64,000 bases of DNA from NCBI GenBank assembly GCA_001298545.1, contig LJCX01000026.1, forward strand, positions 124,001 to 188,000. Direction: 5' to 3'. Below are positions 7,663-15,485 of the stretch, piece after piece. A program made the position numbers and the translations under genes. Below the pieces are notes generated by a model, which was not told where the DNA came from, ran no database searches, and was given only the letters and a program-made list of their open reading frames with translations. Each line of letters begins with the position of its first letter. Position 1 is the stretch's first letter. The DNA is from Actinobacteria bacterium OV320 (lineage in GTDB: Bacteria; Actinomycetota; Actinomycetes; Streptomycetales; Streptomycetaceae).

Positions 7663-8298
7663 TCACCTCCCGCCGGGCGCGCCGGCCGAGGTCTTGCGGC
7701 TGGGGATGATCCCGTCCACCAGGCCGTACTCCACGGCCTCCTGGGCGGTGAGGAACCTGTCCCGCTCGATGTCCGCGGTCACCTGCTCCGGCGTCCGCCC
7801 GGTGTGCCGTACGAGCATCTCCTCCAGGCTCGCGCGGATCCGGGCCAGCTCCTCGGCCTGGATCGCCAGGTCGCTCGCCTGTCCCTGGACGGGCTCGGGC
7901 AGGGACGGCTGGCGGATCGTCATCCGCGCGCCCGGCAGTGCGTACCGCTTGCCCGGCGTGCCCGCCGCCAGCAGCACCGCCGCGGACGAGCCCGCCTGGC
8001 CCAGGCAGGTGGTCTCCACGTCGCAGGTGACGTACCGGATCGTGTCGTACAGGGCCGTCATCGCGCTGAAGGAGCCGCCGGGGGAGTTGATGTACAGCGC
8101 GATGTCCCGGTCCGGGTCCTTGTGCTCGAGGTACATGAACTGGGCCATCACGTCGTTCGCCGAGACGTCGTCGATCCGCGTCCCCAGGAAGACGATCCGT
8201 TCCTCCAGCAGCTTCGAGTACGGATCCATGGTCCGTTGCCCGAAGCTCGTGCGCTCGGTGAACTCGGGCAGGACATGGCGGGCGGACGGTCGGTTCAT
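7663..8298 (-). CDS. clpP: ClpP-family protease subunit with Arg in place of the catalytic His
   Basis: 211 residues with the full ClpP fold signature: PYSKLLEERIVFLGT (N-terminal), YINSPGGS, the nucleophile elbow GQAGSSAA (Ser104), the handle helix QGQASDLAIQAEELARI, and ERDRFLTAQEAVEYGLVD (Asp180). The canonical catalytic motif I/M-HQP reads TIRQPSL, so the histidine is Arg129; the underlying codon is CGC, checked on the DNA. The protein may be inactive alone and work in a mixed ring. Streptomycetes carry several ClpP paralogues, which makes a heteromeric role plausible. AGGAGG precedes the ATG. Confidence 0.92.
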   Translation of the reverse strand: MNRPSARHVLPEFTERTSFGQRTMDPYSKLLEERIVFLGTRIDDVSANDVMAQFMYLEHKDPDRDIALYINSPGGSFSAMTALYDTIRYVTCDVETTCLGQAGSSAAVLLAAGTPGKRYALPGARMTIRQPSLPEPVQGQASDLAIQAEELARIRASLEEMLVRHTGRTPEQVTADIERDRFLTAQEAVEYGLVDGIIPSRKTSAGAPGGR

Positions 8299-8314
8299 CG
8301 GAGCCCCTCCTTCT

Positions 8315-8341
8315 CCGTCGGATGCCTTCTACGTCCGACGG
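8315..8341 (-). promoter_or_regulatory. Stem-loop or operator in the clpP leader
   Basis: Perfect inverted repeat CCGTCGGA-N11-TCCGACGG lies between the clpP ribosome site and its probable promoter. It could be an RNA hairpin in the leader or a repressor site. Repressor sites are known at other Streptomyces clpP promoters, but this sequence is not one I recognise. Confidence 0.45.
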
Positions 8342-8353
8342 GATCTGTAAAAA

Positions 8354-8388
8354 ATGTACAGGATGTACGTGACGTTAGAATGGGGGTA
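8354..8388 (+). promoter_or_regulatory. Phd-type antitoxin promoter, apparently leaderless
   Basis: The -10 hexamer TAGAAT (8376-8381) puts the transcription start on or next to the ATG at 8388. Two ATGTAC copies (8354-8359 and 8363-8368), 9 bp apart, overlap the -35 area and may be an autoregulatory site. The same DNA lies upstream of clpP on the other strand. Confidence 0.5.
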
Positions 8389-8666
8389 TGGCCTACGAGA
8401 TTCCGGTGACGCAAGCCAGGGCTGAACTCGCCGACCTGATCAACCGCGTGGTGTACGGCGGTGAACGTGTCGTCGTGACACGCCACGGCAAGCCTCTCGT
8501 CGCCCTCGTCTCCGCCGCTGACCTGGAGCGACTCGACGAACTCGACAAGGCCGCGGAGGAGCCGGTGATCAGCTCGGTCACCACCGTGCGCGAGGTCGCG
8601 TCCGCTCCCCGCGAACAGCACCGGTTCGGGGTCACGGCGGAGTACCGGCGCCCGAATCCGTCGTAG
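8388..8666 (+). CDS. Phd/YefM-family antitoxin, no toxin gene adjacent
   Basis: 92 residues. The N-terminal Phd/YefM DNA-binding fold is clear: YEIPVTQARAELADLINRVVYGGERVVVTRHGKPLVALVS, then DLERL. The C-terminal 40 residues would bind a toxin. No RelE/Doc/PIN-type gene lies next to it: downstream are tandem repeats, a terminator and a convergent membrane-protein gene; upstream is clpP. It may be a solitary antitoxin-type regulator, possibly acting on the shared clpP promoter region (inference), or the partner of a distant toxin. Confidence 0.9.
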   Translation: MAYEIPVTQARAELADLINRVVYGGERVVVTRHGKPLVALVSAADLERLDELDKAAEEPVISSVTTVREVASAPREQHRFGVTAEYRRPNPS

Positions 8667-8670
8667 GGAG

Positions 8671-8735
8671 CACCGGCAGCAGGCACCGGCAGCAGGCACC
8701 GGCCGGCAGCACCGGCCGGCAGCACCGGCCGTAGG
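8671..8735. repeat. Five tandem copies of a 13-bp unit
   Basis: Five consecutive 13-mers starting CACCGGC: two identical copies ending AGCAGG, two ending CGGCAG and one ending CGTAGG. They lie right after the antitoxin stop codon and before the terminator. Probably a slippage-generated minisatellite. Confidence 0.85.
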
Positions 8736-8744
8736 CACACGAAA

Positions 8745-8780
8745 GGCCGTGCACCCCCCGGATCCGGGGGGTGCACGGCC
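8745..8780. terminator. Bidirectional terminator, 36-bp perfect palindrome
   Basis: GGCCGTGCACCCCCCGGA followed at once by its exact reverse complement gives an 18-bp arm with no spacer. It lies between the convergent antitoxin and membrane-protein genes, so it can stop transcription from both sides. Confidence 0.85.
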
Positions 8781-8807
8781 CTGCGGGCGGGGCGGGCGAC
8801 GGGACGG

Positions 8808-9797
8808 TCAGGTGACGAGTGCCGACCGCCGCGCCTCGGTGGTCGGCTCGGCCCGGGTCGGTCCCGGCTTCAGCTGGGCGCCCAGCAGCACCGCCCCGAG
8901 GCCCAGCGCGGCCCACCAGACCAGCGTGAGCGCGGGGCCGGTCGCCGCCGCCCCGTCGAAGAACGACACCGAGCGCAACAGGGTCGTACCGGCACCCGGC
9001 GGCAGCCACTGACCGATCACCCCGACCGGCTCCGGCAGCATCCGCGGCGCCGACGCCGCCCCGGAGAACGGATTCCCGAGGAACATCACCACGAACGACA
9101 CGGCTCCGATGCCCGGCGTGCCGAGCAGTGCGGCGCAGCCCGCCACGGCCGCGCTCACCGCGAGCGTGGAGAGCCCCAGCACCGCGGCCTCCGCCCACCA
9201 GTCGCCGGTGAGCACCCCGAGCCAGCTGTGCGCCAGCGCCGCCGCGGCCGAGCCGACCAGGGCGGCGGCGCCGACCAGCGCGAGCACGGCACGGACCCCG
9301 CGCAGGCCCAGCAAGGACACCAGCGCGCCCGCCCCGATCCCGGCGAGGGCCAGCGGCAGCACGCTCGCGCCGAGGGCCGAGCCGCGCGGGTCGGCGGCCG
9401 GAGCCGCCACCACGTCCACGGTCTCCACCCGGGCGCCCGAGGCCGCCGCCTGCTGCGCGACCGCCTGCTGCAGCAGCTGGGCGACGAGCGGGCTCGCGGC
9501 CGAGGCGGTCAGCAGTTCGGATCCCTCGGCGGTGACGACCACCGCGCCGTATACGGTCCGGTCCTCGACGGCGTCCCGGGCGGCCGTCGCGTCGGCGTAG
9601 TGGTGGATCTCGAAGGCGCCCTCGTGCCGGGTCAGCTGCTTCTCCAGCCGCGCGGTCGCGGCGGGCGGACCGGCCACGCCGAGCGGCAGGTCGCGGGGTG
9701 CGGTGCGGGCGGCCGGCCAGGCGAAGGCCCAGAGGGCGACGGCGGCGACGGTCGGGACGAGCAGGACGACGGCGATCAGGCGCCGGATGGCGGACAT
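8808..9797 (-). CDS. ABC-2/YhgE-like membrane protein under TetR control
   Basis: 329 residues. One N-terminal membrane helix (about 8-28) is followed by an extracytoplasmic domain (about 30-150) and then a block of about five helices (from about 155 to 310), the layout of YhgE/Pip-like and ABC-2-type permease proteins. No ATPase gene is adjacent. Probably an export or surface protein of unknown substrate. It is divergent from a TetR regulator with two likely operator copies between them, so it is presumably that regulator's target. Confidence 0.75.
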   Translation of the reverse strand: MSAIRRLIAVVLLVPTVAAVALWAFAWPAARTAPRDLPLGVAGPPAATARLEKQLTRHEGAFEIHHYADATAARDAVEDRTVYGAVVVTAEGSELLTASAASPLVAQLLQQAVAQQAAASGARVETVDVVAAPAADPRGSALGASVLPLALAGIGAGALVSLLGLRGVRAVLALVGAAALVGSAAAALAHSWLGVLTGDWWAEAAVLGLSTLAVSAAVAGCAALLGTPGIGAVSFVVMFLGNPFSGAASAPRMLPEPVGVIGQWLPPGAGTTLLRSVSFFDGAAATGPALTLVWWAALGLGAVLLGAQLKPGPTRAEPTTEARRSALVT

Positions 9798-9880
9798 GGG
9801 GACTCCCCCTGGAGGCGTGCGGGACGGCGTGTCGGACGGGTGGGGCTGCGGCCGGGTCGGCAGGGACCTCGGCGTTTAAA

Positions 9881-9962
9881 AGAAGGATCGTTCGTTTTGC
9901 ATTTCGTCCACACCGTGTCGCCGGACCGGCTCCTTGTCAAGAAGGAATGTTCGTTCTACGTT
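9881..9962. promoter_or_regulatory. Two TetR operator copies and tetR promoter
   Basis: AGAAGGAATGTTCGTTCT at 9940-9957 is an 8-2-8 pseudo-palindrome with one mismatch; a weaker copy, AGAAGGATCGTTCGTTTT, lies at 9881-9898, nearer the membrane-protein gene. The first copy sits exactly between a -35 (TTGTCA, 9934-9939) and a -10 (TACGTT, 9957-9962) spaced 17 bp apart. Binding would therefore block tetR, and the second copy could block the divergent gene. The predicted start is at or next to the tetR ATG (9970). Confidence 0.65.
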
Positions 9963-9969
9963 TAGGGCC

Positions 9970-10599
9970 ATGGCCCGTGTATCCCAGGCACACCTCGACG
10001 CCCGCCGTCGGCAGATCCTCGACGGCGCGGCGATCTGCTTCGCCCGCAACGGCTTCCACGCCACGTCCATGCAGGACGTGCTGAAGGAGGCCGACCTGTC
10101 CGCCGGGGCGGTGTACCGCTACTTCAGCGGCAAGGAGGAGCTCATCGCCGCGATCGTCGGCGAAGTGCTGGGACTGGTCCGCGAGGGCTTCGAGGAGGAG
10201 AGCCGGCACATCCCGCCGCCGACCCCGGACGACCTCGTCTCCTCGGTCCTGCGCAGGGTCCTCGCCACCCAGGAGTCCCTGACCGTCGACGGCCGGCCGG
10301 CCTTCCCCCGTCTGGTGATCCAGGTGTGGACGGAGACGCTGCGCAACGAGGAGCTGGCGGCGATCCTGAGCGAGGGATACCGGGGGGTGCGCGAGGCGTG
10401 GGGGCGGATCGTCGTCGCCTACCAGGAGGCCGGGATGATGCGGTCAGACGTGGCGCCGGACGACGTGGCACGCACGATGATCGCCGTCGTGCTGGGCTTC
10501 CTCGTCCAGCAGTCGCTGTACGGTCCCGCACCGGTCGAGGTGCTGCGCGACGGACTGCGCGCGTTGATGAGCGTGTCGCCGCCGCTCTCGGGGGCCTGA
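9970..10599 (+). CDS. TetR-family repressor
   Basis: 209 residues. The N-terminal TetR HTH is about 12-58 (RRRQILDGAAICFARNGF, TSMQDVLKEADLSAGAVYRYFSGKEEL). The C-terminal helical ligand domain belongs to the TetR_C_6-like group seen in efflux repressors. It probably represses itself and the divergent membrane-protein gene through the two repeats between them. The ATG at 9970 has no obvious Shine-Dalgarno and coincides with the predicted transcription start. Confidence 0.93.
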   Translation: MARVSQAHLDARRRQILDGAAICFARNGFHATSMQDVLKEADLSAGAVYRYFSGKEELIAAIVGEVLGLVREGFEEESRHIPPPTPDDLVSSVLRRVLATQESLTVDGRPAFPRLVIQVWTETLRNEELAAILSEGYRGVREAWGRIVVAYQEAGMMRSDVAPDDVARTMIAVVLGFLVQQSLYGPAPVEVLRDGLRALMSVSPPLSGA

Positions 10600-10731
10600 A
10601 TCGATCACAGCTCGGTTAACTTGCTCGAAATGCGGTCCAACTAGCCTGCCGATCCATGCCACCAGGGTCTTTTCCCCGTGGCCGCGGCAACCGGGCCCCG
10701 CACGGTCCGGAGCGAGGATGTGAGGTGGGAC

Positions 10732-11034
<303 letters not shown>

Positions 11035-11044
11035 GGGGGCTTCG

Positions 11045-11356
11045 ATGATTCCCGGAGAGATCCTGTTCGCCGCGGACCCCGTCGTCTACAACGAGGGCCG
11101 CGAGGTCACCCGGCTCACCGTCCTCAACGCCGCCGACCGGCCCGTCCAGGTCGGCTCCCACTACCACTTCGCCGAGGCCAACCCCGGCCTGGAGTTCGAC
11201 CGCGCCGCCGCGCGCGGCCGGCGGCTGAACGTCGCCGCCGGCACCGCCGTGCGCTTCGAGCCCGGCATCCCCGTCGACGTCGAACTCGTCCCCCTCGCCG
11301 GCGCCCGCGTCGTGCCCGGTCTGCGCGGGGAGACCGGAGGTGCCCTCGATGCCTGA
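11045..11356 (+). CDS. ureB: Urease beta subunit UreB
   Basis: 103 residues, matching UreB (MIPGEILFAADPVVYNEGRE start, the VGSHYHFAEANPGLEFDR motif and GIPVDVELVPLAG near the end). It is a structural subunit of the (UreABC)3 trimer. GAGGGG precedes its ATG. Its last codons overlap the ureC start by 8 bp, so ureB and ureC are translationally coupled. Confidence 0.96.
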   Translation: MIPGEILFAADPVVYNEGREVTRLTVLNAADRPVQVGSHYHFAEANPGLEFDRAAARGRRLNVAAGTAVRFEPGIPVDVELVPLAGARVVPGLRGETGGALDA

Positions 11357-13070
11357 GATCTCGCGTGCCGCGTACGCGGACCTGTTCGGCCCGACGACCG
11401 GCGACCGCATCCGGCTCGCCGACACCGATCTGCTGATCGAGATCGAGGAGGACCGCTGCGGCGGCCCCGGACTCGCCGGTGAGGAGGCGGTCTTCGGCGG
11501 CGGCAAGGTCATCCGTGAGTCCATGGGACAGTCCCGCGCCACGCGCGCGGACGGCACGCCCGACACCGTCATCACGGGCGCGGTCGTCGTCGACCACTGG
11601 GGTGTGGTGAAGGCCGACGTCGGCATCCGCGACGGGCGCATCACCGGCATCGGCAAGGCCGGCAACCCCGACACGATGGACGGGGTCCACCCGGACCTGG
11701 TCATCGGCCCGGAGACCGAGATCATCGCGGGCAACGGACGGATCCTGACCGCCGGCGCGGTCGACGCGCACGTCCACTTCATCTGTCCGCAGATCGCCGA
11801 CGAGGCGCTGTCCGCCGGTGTCACCACGCTGGTCGGCGGCGGCACCGGGCCGGCCGAGGGCTCGAAGGCGACCACCGTGACGCCCGGCCCGTGGCACCTC
11901 GCGCGGATGCTGGAGGCGATGGAGCAGTACCCGCTGAACATCGGCTTCCTCGGCAAGGGCAACACCGTCTCGCAGGACGCGATGCTGTCGCAGATCCGGG
12001 GCGGGGCGCTCGGTCTGAAACTGCACGAGGACTGGGGCTCGACGCCGGCCGTCATCGACGCCTCGCTGACCGTCGCCGACCGGACGGGCATCCAGGTCGC
12101 GATCCACACGGACACCCTCAACGAGGCCGGGTTCGTGGGCGACACGCTCGCCGCGATCGCCGGCCGCGGCATCCACGCCTACCACACCGAGGGTGCGGGC
12201 GGCGGGCACGCGCCGGACATCATGACCGTGGTCTCGGAGCCGCACGTGCTGCCGAGCTCCACGAACCCGACGCGGCCGTACACGGTGAACACCGCCGAGG
12301 AACACCTCGACATGCTGATGGTGTGCCATCACCTCAACCCGGCGGTCCCGGAGGACCTGGCGTTCGCCGAATCGCGGATCCGGCCGTCGACGATCGGCGC
12401 CGAGGACGTCCTGCACGACCTCGGGGCGATCTCGATCATCTCCTCCGACGCGCAGGCCATGGGCCGGGTCGGCGAGGTCATCCTCCGGACCTGGCAGACG
12501 GCGCACGTCATGAAGCGGCGCAGGGGCTCCCTGCCGGGCGACGGCCGGGCGGACAACCACCGGGTACGCCGCTACATCGCCAAGTACACGATCAACCCCG
12601 CGCTCGCGCAGGGCCTGGCCCGCGAGATCGGCTCGGTCGAGGGCGGCAAACTCGCCGACCTGGTGCTGTGGGAGCCGGCGTTCTTCGGCGTCAAGCCGCA
12701 CCTCGTGATCAAGGGCGGGCAGATCGCGTACGCGCAGATGGGCGACGCCAACGCCTCGATCCCGACACCGCAGCCGATCCTGCCGCGACCGATGTACGGC
12801 GCGATCGGCCGGGCGCCCGCCTCGAACTCGTTCAACTTCGTGGCGCCGCTCGCGATCGAGGACGGACTGCCGGAACGTCTGCAACTGGGCAAGAAGTTCG
12901 TCGCCATCGAGTCCACGCGCGGTGTCACCAAGGCGGACATGCGGGAGAACGACGCCCGGCCGCGCGTCCGGGTCGACCCCGACAGTTTCGCCGTGCACAT
13001 CGACGGGGAGCTGGTCGAGGCGACACCGGCCGCCGAACTGCCCATGGCACAGCGCTACTTCCTGTTCTGA
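11349..13070 (+). CDS. ureC: Urease alpha subunit UreC (catalytic)
   Basis: 573 residues, the usual length. All nickel-site residues are visible: H141 and H143 (DAHVHF), the lysine to be carbamylated K224 and H226 (GLKLHEDWG), H253 (AIHTDT), H279 (AYHTEGAGGGH) and D367 (SSDAQAMGRVGE). The flap cysteine and histidine are C326/H327 (VCHHL). The ATG at 11349 is preceded by GGAGG with 8-nt spacing; a GTG 9 bp earlier in the same frame is the alternative start. Intact and presumably active once nickel is loaded by UreFGD. Confidence 0.97.
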   Translation: MPEISRAAYADLFGPTTGDRIRLADTDLLIEIEEDRCGGPGLAGEEAVFGGGKVIRESMGQSRATRADGTPDTVITGAVVVDHWGVVKADVGIRDGRITGIGKAGNPDTMDGVHPDLVIGPETEIIAGNGRILTAGAVDAHVHFICPQIADEALSAGVTTLVGGGTGPAEGSKATTVTPGPWHLARMLEAMEQYPLNIGFLGKGNTVSQDAMLSQIRGGALGLKLHEDWGSTPAVIDASLTVADRTGIQVAIHTDTLNEAGFVGDTLAAIAGRGIHAYHTEGAGGGHAPDIMTVVSEPHVLPSSTNPTRPYTVNTAEEHLDMLMVCHHLNPAVPEDLAFAESRIRPSTIGAEDVLHDLGAISIISSDAQAMGRVGEVILRTWQTAHVMKRRRGSLPGDGRADNHRVRRYIAKYTINPALAQGLAREIGSVEGGKLADLVLWEPAFFGVKPHLVIKGGQIAYAQMGDANASIPTPQPILPRPMYGAIGRAPASNSFNFVAPLAIEDGLPERLQLGKKFVAIESTRGVTKADMRENDARPRVRVDPDSFAVHIDGELVEATPAAELPMAQRYFLF

Positions 13071-13102
13071 TGCTGTTCTGATCCGGTTCTGAGGACATCG
13101 AT

Positions 13103-13777
13103 GTGACAAGGGCAGCACTGCTCGTCCTGGCCGACGGCCGCTTCCCCGCCGGAGGACACGCGCACTCCGGCGGGGCGGAGGAAGCCGTCGGAGCGGGACG
13201 GATCACCGGCGCGACGAGCCTGGAGGCCTTTCTCCGGGGGAGGTTGCACACCACGGGGCTGGTGACCGCCGCGCTGGCGGCCGCCGCCGCAGCCGGCGGG
13301 GATCCGGCGGAACTGGACGCGGCCGCGGACGCCCGCACCCCGTCCCCGGCGCTTCGGCTGACCGCCAGGAAGCTGGGCCGGCAGCTGATGCGGGCCGCCC
13401 GAGCGGCCTGGCCCAGCACCGAACTCGACGCTCTGGCCCGGGAGTTCCCCAAGGGGGCGCATCAGCCCGTGGTGTTGGGGCTGACCGCGCGGGCGGCCGG
13501 ACTCGGGGCGGCGGACGCCGCGTACTGCTCGGTCTACGAGAGCGTGAGCGGACCGGCGACGGCCGTGGTGCGACTGCTGAGCCTGGACCCGTTCGAGGCG
13601 ACGGCGGTGCTGGCCCGGCTGGCCCCGGAGCTGGACCGGGTGGTCGACCGGGCGGTGGTGGCGGGGTCGGCCGTCGCCACGGCCGGGGTCGACGCGCTGC
13701 CGGCGGCTTCGGCGCCGCTGCTGGAGATCGGGGCGGAGGTTCACGCCGCGTGGCCGGTACGGCTGTTCGCCTCCTAG
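13103..13777 (+). CDS. ureF: Urease accessory protein UreF
   Basis: 224 residues. N-terminal LLVLADGRFPAGGHAHSGGAEEAV corresponds to the UreF motif that contacts UreD and UreG, and the rest is Ala-rich helices as in the family. UreF couples the UreG GTPase cycle to nickel delivery. The start is GTG at 13103; the ATG 2 bp earlier is out of frame. A 147-bp gap containing a dispersed repeat separates it from ureG, unlike the tight spacing elsewhere in the cluster. Confidence 0.9.
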   Translation: MTRAALLVLADGRFPAGGHAHSGGAEEAVGAGRITGATSLEAFLRGRLHTTGLVTAALAAAAAAGGDPAELDAAADARTPSPALRLTARKLGRQLMRAARAAWPSTELDALAREFPKGAHQPVVLGLTARAAGLGAADAAYCSVYESVSGPATAVVRLLSLDPFEATAVLARLAPELDRVVDRAVVAGSAVATAGVDALPAASAPLLEIGAEVHAAWPVRLFAS

Positions 13778-13834
13778 CGCCCACGGCGGAGCCGCTGCCG
13801 GATGCGGCCGTCCCCGCCGCCCCTTCCCGTTCCC

Positions 13835-13909
13835 GACCCCGGGGGCTCCGCCCCCAGACCCCCGTTCGGCCCTGGAAGGGCCTCGTCCTCAAACGCCGGA
13901 CGGGCTGAT
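13835..13909. repeat. Streptomyces-type dispersed intergenic repeat inside the ure operon
   Basis: The stretch has the hairpin GGGGGCTCCGCCCCC (13841-13855), then AGACCCCCG and a second block containing CCTCAAACGCCGGACGGGCTG. I recognise this from memory as one of the short sequences scattered through Streptomyces intergenic regions. It lies between ureF and ureG and could act as a partial terminator or an RNA-processing site. Confidence 0.6.
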
Positions 13910-13924
13910 ATGAGGAGCCGTGTC

Positions 13925-14608
13925 ATGCATCTCGACCACACCCACGACCGTCACGCAGCTGCCGCCGTCGGCGCCGACGCGCGTCGGGCCGACGGTTCGC
14001 GCCGCGCCCTGCGTATCGGGCTCGGCGGTCCCGTCGGGTCCGGCAAGACCGCCACCGTCGCCGCGCTCTGCCGCACCCTGCGGGACGAACTGTCCCTCGC
14101 CGTCGTCACCAACGACATCTACACCCGGGAGGACGCCGAGTTCCTGCTCCGGGAGGCCGTGCTGCCGCCCGAGCGGATCACGGCCGTCGAGACGGGTGCC
14201 TGTCCGCACACCGCGATCCGGGACGACATCTCCGCCAACCTCGAGGCCGTGGAGGACCTGGAGGACGAGGTCGGCCCGCTGGACCTGATCCTCGTCGAGT
14301 CCGGTGGCGACAATCTCACCGCGACCTTCTCCAAGGGCCTCGTGGACGCGCAGATCTTCGTCATCGATGTCGCGGGCGGGGACGACATCCCCCGCAAGGG
14401 CGGGCCCGGTGTCACCACCGCCGACCTGCTCGTCGTCAACAAGACCGACCTCGCGCCGTACGTCGGCTCGGACCTCGCCCGGATGGCCGCCGACGCCAAG
14501 GCCCAGCGGGCCGAACTGCCGGTCGTCTTCCAGTCGTTGCGGAGCGAGGGCGGTGTGCAGGACGTCGCCGCGTGGGTGCGGGCGCAGTTCGCCGCCTGGA
14601 CGGCGTGA
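13925..14608 (+). CDS. ureG: Urease accessory GTPase UreG with His-rich N-terminus
   Basis: 227 residues. SIMIBI-class GTPase: P-loop GGPVGSGKT near residue 38, then TNDIYTREDAEFL, the metal-binding CPH motif in ETGACPHTAIRDD, LVESGGDNLTATFS and VNKTDLAPYVG. It powers nickel insertion into UreC. The N-terminus MHLDHTHDRHAAAA carries four histidines within ten residues and may store or guide nickel; no ureE nickel chaperone gene lies in the cluster. GAGGAG precedes the ATG at 13925, and ureD follows after 1 bp. Confidence 0.95.
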   Translation: MHLDHTHDRHAAAAVGADARRADGSRRALRIGLGGPVGSGKTATVAALCRTLRDELSLAVVTNDIYTREDAEFLLREAVLPPERITAVETGACPHTAIRDDISANLEAVEDLEDEVGPLDLILVESGGDNLTATFSKGLVDAQIFVIDVAGGDDIPRKGGPGVTTADLLVVNKTDLAPYVGSDLARMAADAKAQRAELPVVFQSLRSEGGVQDVAAWVRAQFAAWTA

Positions 14609-14609
14609 C

Positions 14610-15368
14610 ATGAGCGGAGTGCACGCCACCGCGCGGATCGGGGCGAGGTACGACGGTCGCGGGGGGACCTCCCTGCCCGTCCTCGAGAGCGACGGACCCC
14701 TTGCCCTGCGCCGCACCCGGGGCACCGCCGGCGAGGCGCGCGTCATGCTCGTCGGCGCGATGAGCGGGCCTCTCGGCGGAGACCGTTTCGCCGTCGAGGC
14801 CGACGTCGGCAACGGCGCCCGGCTGCAGGTCGGTTCGGCCGCCGCCACCATCGCCCTGCCCGGGCAGGCGAAGGACGAGGCCCACTACGACGTCCGCCTC
14901 ACGGTCGCCGACGGCGGTGAACTGCGTTGGCTGCCCGAGCAGTTGATCTCGGCGAAGGGGAGCGATCTGTTCGTCACCACGCGGGCCGCGCTCGGGGCCG
15001 ACGCCCGGCTCGTCCTGCGCGAGGAGCAGGTGCTCGGCCGGGTGGGGGAGGAGCCGGGGAGGCTGACCAGCCGGCTCACGGTGCGGGTCGCCGGGCGGGT
15101 CGTCCTCGATCAGGAACTGGCCTGCGGGCCCGGCGCGCCCGGCGGCTGGGACGGGCCGGCCGTCCTGGCGGAGTATCGTGCGGTGGGCCAACTCGTCGTC
15201 GTCCGGCCGGAGTTCCGCGAGACCCCGGCCGAGGCCCGGAACATCGGTGAGCACGCCCGTGTCATGCCGCTGGCCGGGCCGGCGGCTCTCGTCACCGCCG
15301 TCGCGCCCGACGCGCTGCGGCTGCGGCGGGCGTTGGACGAGGCGCTCGCCGATGTCGACATCCGGTGA
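14610..15368 (+). CDS. ureD: Urease accessory protein UreD/UreH
   Basis: 252 residues, scaffold protein that docks UreF-UreG on apo-urease for nickel delivery. Recognisable family features include the beta-rich fold with GDRFAVEADVGNGARLQVGSAAATIALPGQ and LRWLPEQLISAKGSDL. The ATG at 14610 follows the ureG stop by 1 bp. It ends the cluster; about 115 bp of noncoding DNA follow before the next gene. Confidence 0.93.
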   Translation: MSGVHATARIGARYDGRGGTSLPVLESDGPLALRRTRGTAGEARVMLVGAMSGPLGGDRFAVEADVGNGARLQVGSAAATIALPGQAKDEAHYDVRLTVADGGELRWLPEQLISAKGSDLFVTTRAALGADARLVLREEQVLGRVGEEPGRLTSRLTVRVAGRVVLDQELACGPGAPGGWDGPAVLAEYRAVGQLVVVRPEFRETPAEARNIGEHARVMPLAGPAALVTAVAPDALRLRRALDEALADVDIR

Positions 15369-15485
15369 GCGGTACATCACTTTCCGGTTATCGGATTGGC
15401 AAAGAAGGTCAACGACACCTTTTCTCAGGTGCCTCACAGCCGCGAGGATCCCTCTGCCGCCATCACCAGGTAGGGGAGTTCCCAC

